A DNA stretch of 22,544 nt. Origin: a virus. Under the pieces are notes generated by a model, which saw only the letters and a program-made list of their open reading frames with translations, did no database searches and had not been told where the DNA came from. The translations under genes were made by a program, and so were the position numbers. Numbering within the stretch: the stretch's first letter is position 1; the number at the start of each line of letters is the position of its first letter. Where the stretch lies: positions 1 to 22,544 of IMG/VR virus record IMGVR_UViG_3300032246_002041. One strand, written 5' to 3'. Positions 20,843 to 22,544 of this stretch are shown piece after piece.

Positions 20843-21282
20843 GTGATCTCCCCAACAACAGCCTCCTCAAGGAGCGGCGCATGCAGGAGGCCATCAAGAA
20901 TGTCATCCTCTCGCTGCCGGATTGGCCATCCTCCGCCGAAGTCCTCATCGAGAAGAGCGGCGACCTGCTGACCGAAATCGAGACCAAGCTCCAGCAACTC
21001 AGCCTCGTGGCCGTCGTCAATGAGCCCGATGCGCTTGAGAGCGTCGAGGGAGAGGCCACCTTCAACGCCTCCTCCACATGGACCATCAGCATCTTCTCAA
21101 GCGAGCTGCTCAACGGCACCGGCCTCGACAACCTGGAGGCCTGCTTCCTGATCCGAGCAGCCCTGGCCGATACGAACCCGGAAGGACTCTGGAGCGAACC
21201 ACTTTCCAGGGCACGCATCCAGCGTGTCGGACTCTCCCCCGTCACCCGCGATCTGACCTTCACCGCCGCCTACCAGAGCTAA
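20839..21282 (+). CDS. Minor tail / neck completion protein (gp37-like)
   Basis: A 147-residue protein with MQEAIKNVILSLPDWPSSAE at its start region, then a beta-rich middle (EATFNASSTWTISIFSS) and an end with LTFTAAYQS. Pattern and place fit the small proteins that follow gp10-like genes and close the tail terminator ring, like Mu gp37 or HK97 tail-terminator. Assignment is mainly by position. It is the last gene before the tail fibre gene; unlike in Mu, no tail sheath or tube gene follows in this window. Confidence 0.6.
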   Translation: MSDLPNNSLLKERRMQEAIKNVILSLPDWPSSAEVLIEKSGDLLTEIETKLQQLSLVAVVNEPDALESVEGEATFNASSTWTISIFSSELLNGTGLDNLEACFLIRAALADTNPEGLWSEPLSRARIQRVGLSPVTRDLTFTAAYQS

Positions 21283-21289
21283 TACGGTT

Positions 21290-22544
21290 ATGAGACTCTA
21301 CCTAGATACCAACTCTTGGCTGCTTTCCACAGTACCCGGAGGGTCCAATGCCACCATTATCCTTCCAGCAAAGCAGGGGACGGATCTTGAGCTTCAAATT
21401 ATTCCATCCAGCCCTCTGCCACCAAGTGCATCTGGATCCCTAGTTGCCAAATCCAAGGATGATTATGAAGGCGGGTCAGTGACATGGGATCTGTCTTGGG
21501 AAGCATTGGAAGACTCAGACAGCAGTTACTTATTCAGACTCTCCCTACGCACAATCCCTCTCGCAGCTCTGTTTGTCGGTTCAGTCAAGACTCGGCAACT
21601 GATGGCTGAGATTACGATTACTCATGGAGAGCAAGTTTCCAAGAGCCAGACCTTCACCATATCGGTAGCTCGTGAAGTCAGCACTGGTGAGGTGGGGACT
21701 CCTGCCGATCTGCCAGACCTCAAGGCAACACAACTAGAAGCAGAGGCTGGAACCGACAACCAGCACTGGATGACTCCATTGCGAACCGCTCAGTCCATCG
21801 CTGCGCTGATTGGTGAGCAGATTACTTCCTACGCGACCATCTCGGCGCTCAATTCAGCTATCAGCGGTCTAGCCAGCGTCTACACGACCACGGCGGCAGT
21901 TGCCTCCCAGATCGTCGGTTATGGGTACCAGACAGCCTCACAAGTCACGACCGCGATCACCGCATACGGCTATCAGACAGCCTCGCAAGTCTCCTCCGCT
22001 ATTTCAGCCCTTGGCCTTGGGACGGCTTCTACGAAGTCGATCTCCGACTTTTCGCCAGCTACAGGCATCTCGCCTTCTGCCATCACTGGCACGGCAGTAG
22101 TGACCTCAGACCCCCGCCTGTCGGATGCTCGCATCGCGGTAGCTCACACCCATGTAAAGGGCGAGGTTGGGCTTGGTAATGTCGATAATACCTCGGACGC
22201 AGCTAAGCCAATATCAACTGCGACTCAGGCTGCGTTAGACGGAAAGCAAGCAGCAGGATCTTACGCGACGCTTATCGGCGGCACCGTCCCCGCCTCCCAG
22301 CTTCCTAGCTACGTTGACGACGTGCTGGAGTATGCAACGCTCTCGGCATTCCCAGCGACGGGAGAGACGGGGAAAATCTACGTTTCCACTGGAACTAATA
22401 AAACGTATCGCTGGAGCGGTTCGGCCTATGTCGAGATTGCATCCTCTCCCGGATCAACCGATTCCGTTACCGAGGGATCGACCAACCTTTATTTCACCGC
22501 CGCCCGTGCGATCTCCGCACTTGCCTCCACCCTCTCGGGTTACG
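21290..22544 (+). CDS. Tail fibre / receptor-binding protein, partial
   Basis: A frame from ATG 21290 runs open through the right edge (418 codons so far). It begins MRLYLDTNSWLLSTVPGGS. Residues about 1-150 form a beta-rich head domain that likely attaches the fibre to the virion. After about residue 185 the sequence is low-complexity and repeated: YQTASQV occurs twice with TAI/SAI between, then VKGEVGLGNVDNTSD and AAKPISTATQAALDGK, which are common fibre-shaft motifs that trimerise; later come GKIYVSTGTNKTYRWSG and VTEGSTNLYFT. The start is 8 bases after the previous stop without a Shine-Dalgarno sequence. The receptor-binding tip is outside the window. Confidence 0.8.
   Translation, partial: MRLYLDTNSWLLSTVPGGSNATIILPAKQGTDLELQIIPSSPLPPSASGSLVAKSKDDYEGGSVTWDLSWEALEDSDSSYLFRLSLRTIPLAALFVGSVKTRQLMAEITITHGEQVSKSQTFTISVAREVSTGEVGTPADLPDLKATQLEAEAGTDNQHWMTPLRTAQSIAALIGEQITSYATISALNSAISGLASVYTTTAAVASQIVGYGYQTASQVTTAITAYGYQTASQVSSAISALGLGTASTKSISDFSPATGISPSAITGTAVVTSDPRLSDARIAVAHTHVKGEVGLGNVDNTSDAAKPISTATQAALDGKQAAGSYATLIGGTVPASQLPSYVDDVLEYATLSAFPATGETGKIYVSTGTNKTYRWSGSAYVEIASSPGSTDSVTEGSTNLYFTAARAISALASTLSGY

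Noticed and set aside
21880-22020. CRISPR array or tandem DNA repeat
   Set aside because: Only two coding copies are present and they lie in frame within the tail fibre gene.

Overview
The window looks like the central part of a Mu-like (transposable) bacteriophage genome or prophage. Its signature genes are a MuA-type DDE transposase, a MuB-type AAA+ ATPase, a Gam-type DNA-end protector and Mu gp27/gp28-type terminase subunits. The head genes (portal fused to a MuF-type minor head protein, S78 prohead protease, coiled-coil plus HK97-fold capsid) give it a mosaic Mu/HK97 build. The host cannot be named from this sequence alone. GC-rich DNA, mostly Shine-Dalgarno-less A/C-rich leaders and a secreted protein with a short basic-hydrophobic 'LKNGV' module are compatible with a Gram-negative host such as a member of the Verrucomicrobiota. 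That assignment is an inference of low confidence. A lipobox protein with a C-terminal membrane helix (probable spanin) supports a host with two membranes.

Positions 1-8894 form one leftward early operon of about 23 closely packed genes, many joined by ATGA or GTGA overlaps. In order of transcription it holds a ribbon-helix-helix regulator, an excisionase/Ner-like helix-turn-helix protein, several very small proteins, a DUF3102-like protein, MuA, MuB, two small cysteine-rich proteins, Gam, a run of micro-genes with membrane helices, several unknown proteins, a winged-helix-like protein, an ASCH-like protein and an unfinished gene at the left edge.

Positions 8895-8988 are a divergent control region. 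It has a sigma70-like leftward promoter whose spacer carries two ACCCAGT direct repeats 12 bp apart, plus nested inverted repeats. Rightward from it run a second ribbon-helix-helix gene and, overlapping that gene, an AT-richer gene for a secreted protein. A ClpP-like protease gene lies alone on the minus strand at 10220-10831. The stretch 10832-11307 has no convincing gene and probably holds the late control region.

Positions 11308-22544 are the rightward late operon: lysis genes (probable unimolecular spanin, holin-like membrane protein, double-psi barrel endolysin candidate), a DUF2730-like membrane coiled coil, a winged-helix-like protein, small and large terminase, portal-MuF fusion, prohead protease, major capsid, head-tail connector, gp10-like and tail-completion proteins, and the start of a repetitive tail fibre gene that runs off the right edge. 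No phage end, tRNA, rRNA, IS element or CRISPR array was recognised. Unlike Mu, where early and late genes run the same way, the two blocks here diverge, so the transposase operon does not begin near a visible genome end.
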